In this document: positions 7,635 to 7,789 of the stretch, one piece after another | Numbering within the stretch: the first letter of the stretch is position 1 | How the letters are laid out: every line of letters starts with the position of its first letter | From: Bacteroidota bacterium | GTDB taxonomy: Bacteria > Bacteroidota > Bacteroidia > Bacteroidales > UBA932 | NCBI GenBank assembly: GCA_017860395.1 | Contig: JAGDMC010000061.1 | Coordinates: 1-7,789 of the forward strand | DNA: 7,789 nt | Direction of reading: 5' to 3' | Program-made: the position numbers and the translations under genes | The notes under the pieces: model-generated | What the model saw: only the letters and a program-made list of their open reading frames with translations | Database searches by the model: none | Told to the model about the DNA's origin: nothing

Positions 7635-7653
7635 TCCGTATCACTCTATCCTG
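7634..7653. repeat. Near-perfect inverted arm, right copy
   Basis: Reverse-complement partner of 7472-7491 with one mismatch in 20 bases. The two copies are 142 bp apart. Confidence 0.85.
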
Positions 7654-7710
7654 TATTTGGATAAAAAACTCTATTATTAAATTTCAACAATTAATAATTT
7701 GCAAAAATTT

Positions 7711-7731
7711 GCCCAATTGCTCTTTGCAATG
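7711..7731 (-). repeat. Right-arm motif, outer copy (R1)
   Basis: On the minus strand this reads CATTGCAAAGAG, CAA, TTGGGC. It is the outer counterpart of R2, and its AATTGC block is complementary to GCAATT in L1. Alignment to the left arm continues outward for only a few more bases (CATTTG at 7733-7738). Confidence 0.7.
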
Positions 7732-7789
7732 CCATTTGGTTCTATCAAATTCCAATTATCTTTTTATCAACAACCTCAATATTCACATT

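Larger units (their letters stand above)
7396..7738. repeat. Long compound imperfect palindrome, possible non-autonomous mobile or repetitive element
   Basis: Aligning the left half with the reverse complement of the right half gives matches, with gaps, along almost the full ~340 bp. From outside to inside the paired blocks are: CAGATG 7396-7401 with CATTTG 7733-7738 (one mismatch); GCAATT 7412-7417 with AATTGC 7715-7720; TTTTGCAA 7423-7430 with TTGCAAAA 7699-7706; TTTATC 7462-7467 with GATAAA 7660-7665; 7472-7491 with 7634-7653 (20 nt, one mismatch); GAATTT 7499-7504 with AAATTC 7618-7623; ACCCGCT 7505-7511 with AGCGGGT 7608-7614; then a central hairpin. Arms this long and partly decayed fit a palindromic intergenic element or a structured RNA. 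They are far longer than an ordinary terminator. I do not recognise it as a named family, and its outer ends are approximate. No obvious target-site duplication is seen. Confidence 0.7.
7344..7789. other. Gene-free region upstream of the ftsY operon
   Basis: No coding frame here can be supported in either direction; the frames are short and lack recognisable protein character. The first ~50 bases (7347-7397) are strongly purine-rich on the plus strand. Most of the rest is a long compound palindrome, and the final ~50 bases (7739-7789) are AT-rich with no assignable feature. The next gene to the right lies outside the window. Confidence 0.7.

Noticed and set aside
7757..7764. TATCTTTT as a promoter -7 box for a rightward gene beyond the window
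   Set aside because: It lacks the final G of TAnnTTTG, no -33 element is evident, and no gene start follows before the window ends.

Overview
The window looks like chromosomal DNA from a member of the Bacteroidota, probably Bacteroidales. The support is AT-rich intergenic DNA, two promoters with the Bacteroidota-type -7 box TAnnTTTG (both read TATCTTTG), start codons without a clear Shine-Dalgarno sequence, a SusC/TonB-receptor-like outer membrane barrel, and a short FtsY lacking the acidic N-terminal domain of the enterobacterial protein.

Layout. Positions 1-1065 (+) hold the C-terminal part of an outer membrane beta-barrel protein whose start lies upstream of the window. A 55-bp gap follows, carrying a promoter-like -7 box inside a perfect 14-bp inverted repeat. 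Positions 1121-2923 (+) encode an exported M14 zinc carboxypeptidase-like protein with its catalytic residues intact. After 51 bp without a recognisable terminator, three minus-strand genes converge on it. In transcription order they are ftsY (SRP receptor GTPase, 7303-6347), pheT (phenylalanyl-tRNA synthetase beta chain, 6324-3841) and a UbiA-superfamily prenyltransferase (3841-2975). The gaps are 22 bp and a 1-bp stop/start overlap, so this is probably one operon read from a promoter just upstream of ftsY. The operon joins protein targeting, tRNA charging and probably quinone-tail attachment. These are housekeeping functions with no evident shared pathway.

The last ~450 bp (7344-7789) carry no gene I can support. 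They are dominated by a long compound palindrome at about 7396-7738. Each arm contains the same ~20-nt motif twice, and the bases that distinguish the two copies in the left arm are matched by complementary changes in the right arm. Between the motifs lie 20-nt arms with one mismatch, and at the centre is a hairpin with a 21-nt loop. This is the least explained part of the window. It could be a nested pair of non-autonomous mobile or repetitive palindromic elements, or a structured RNA.
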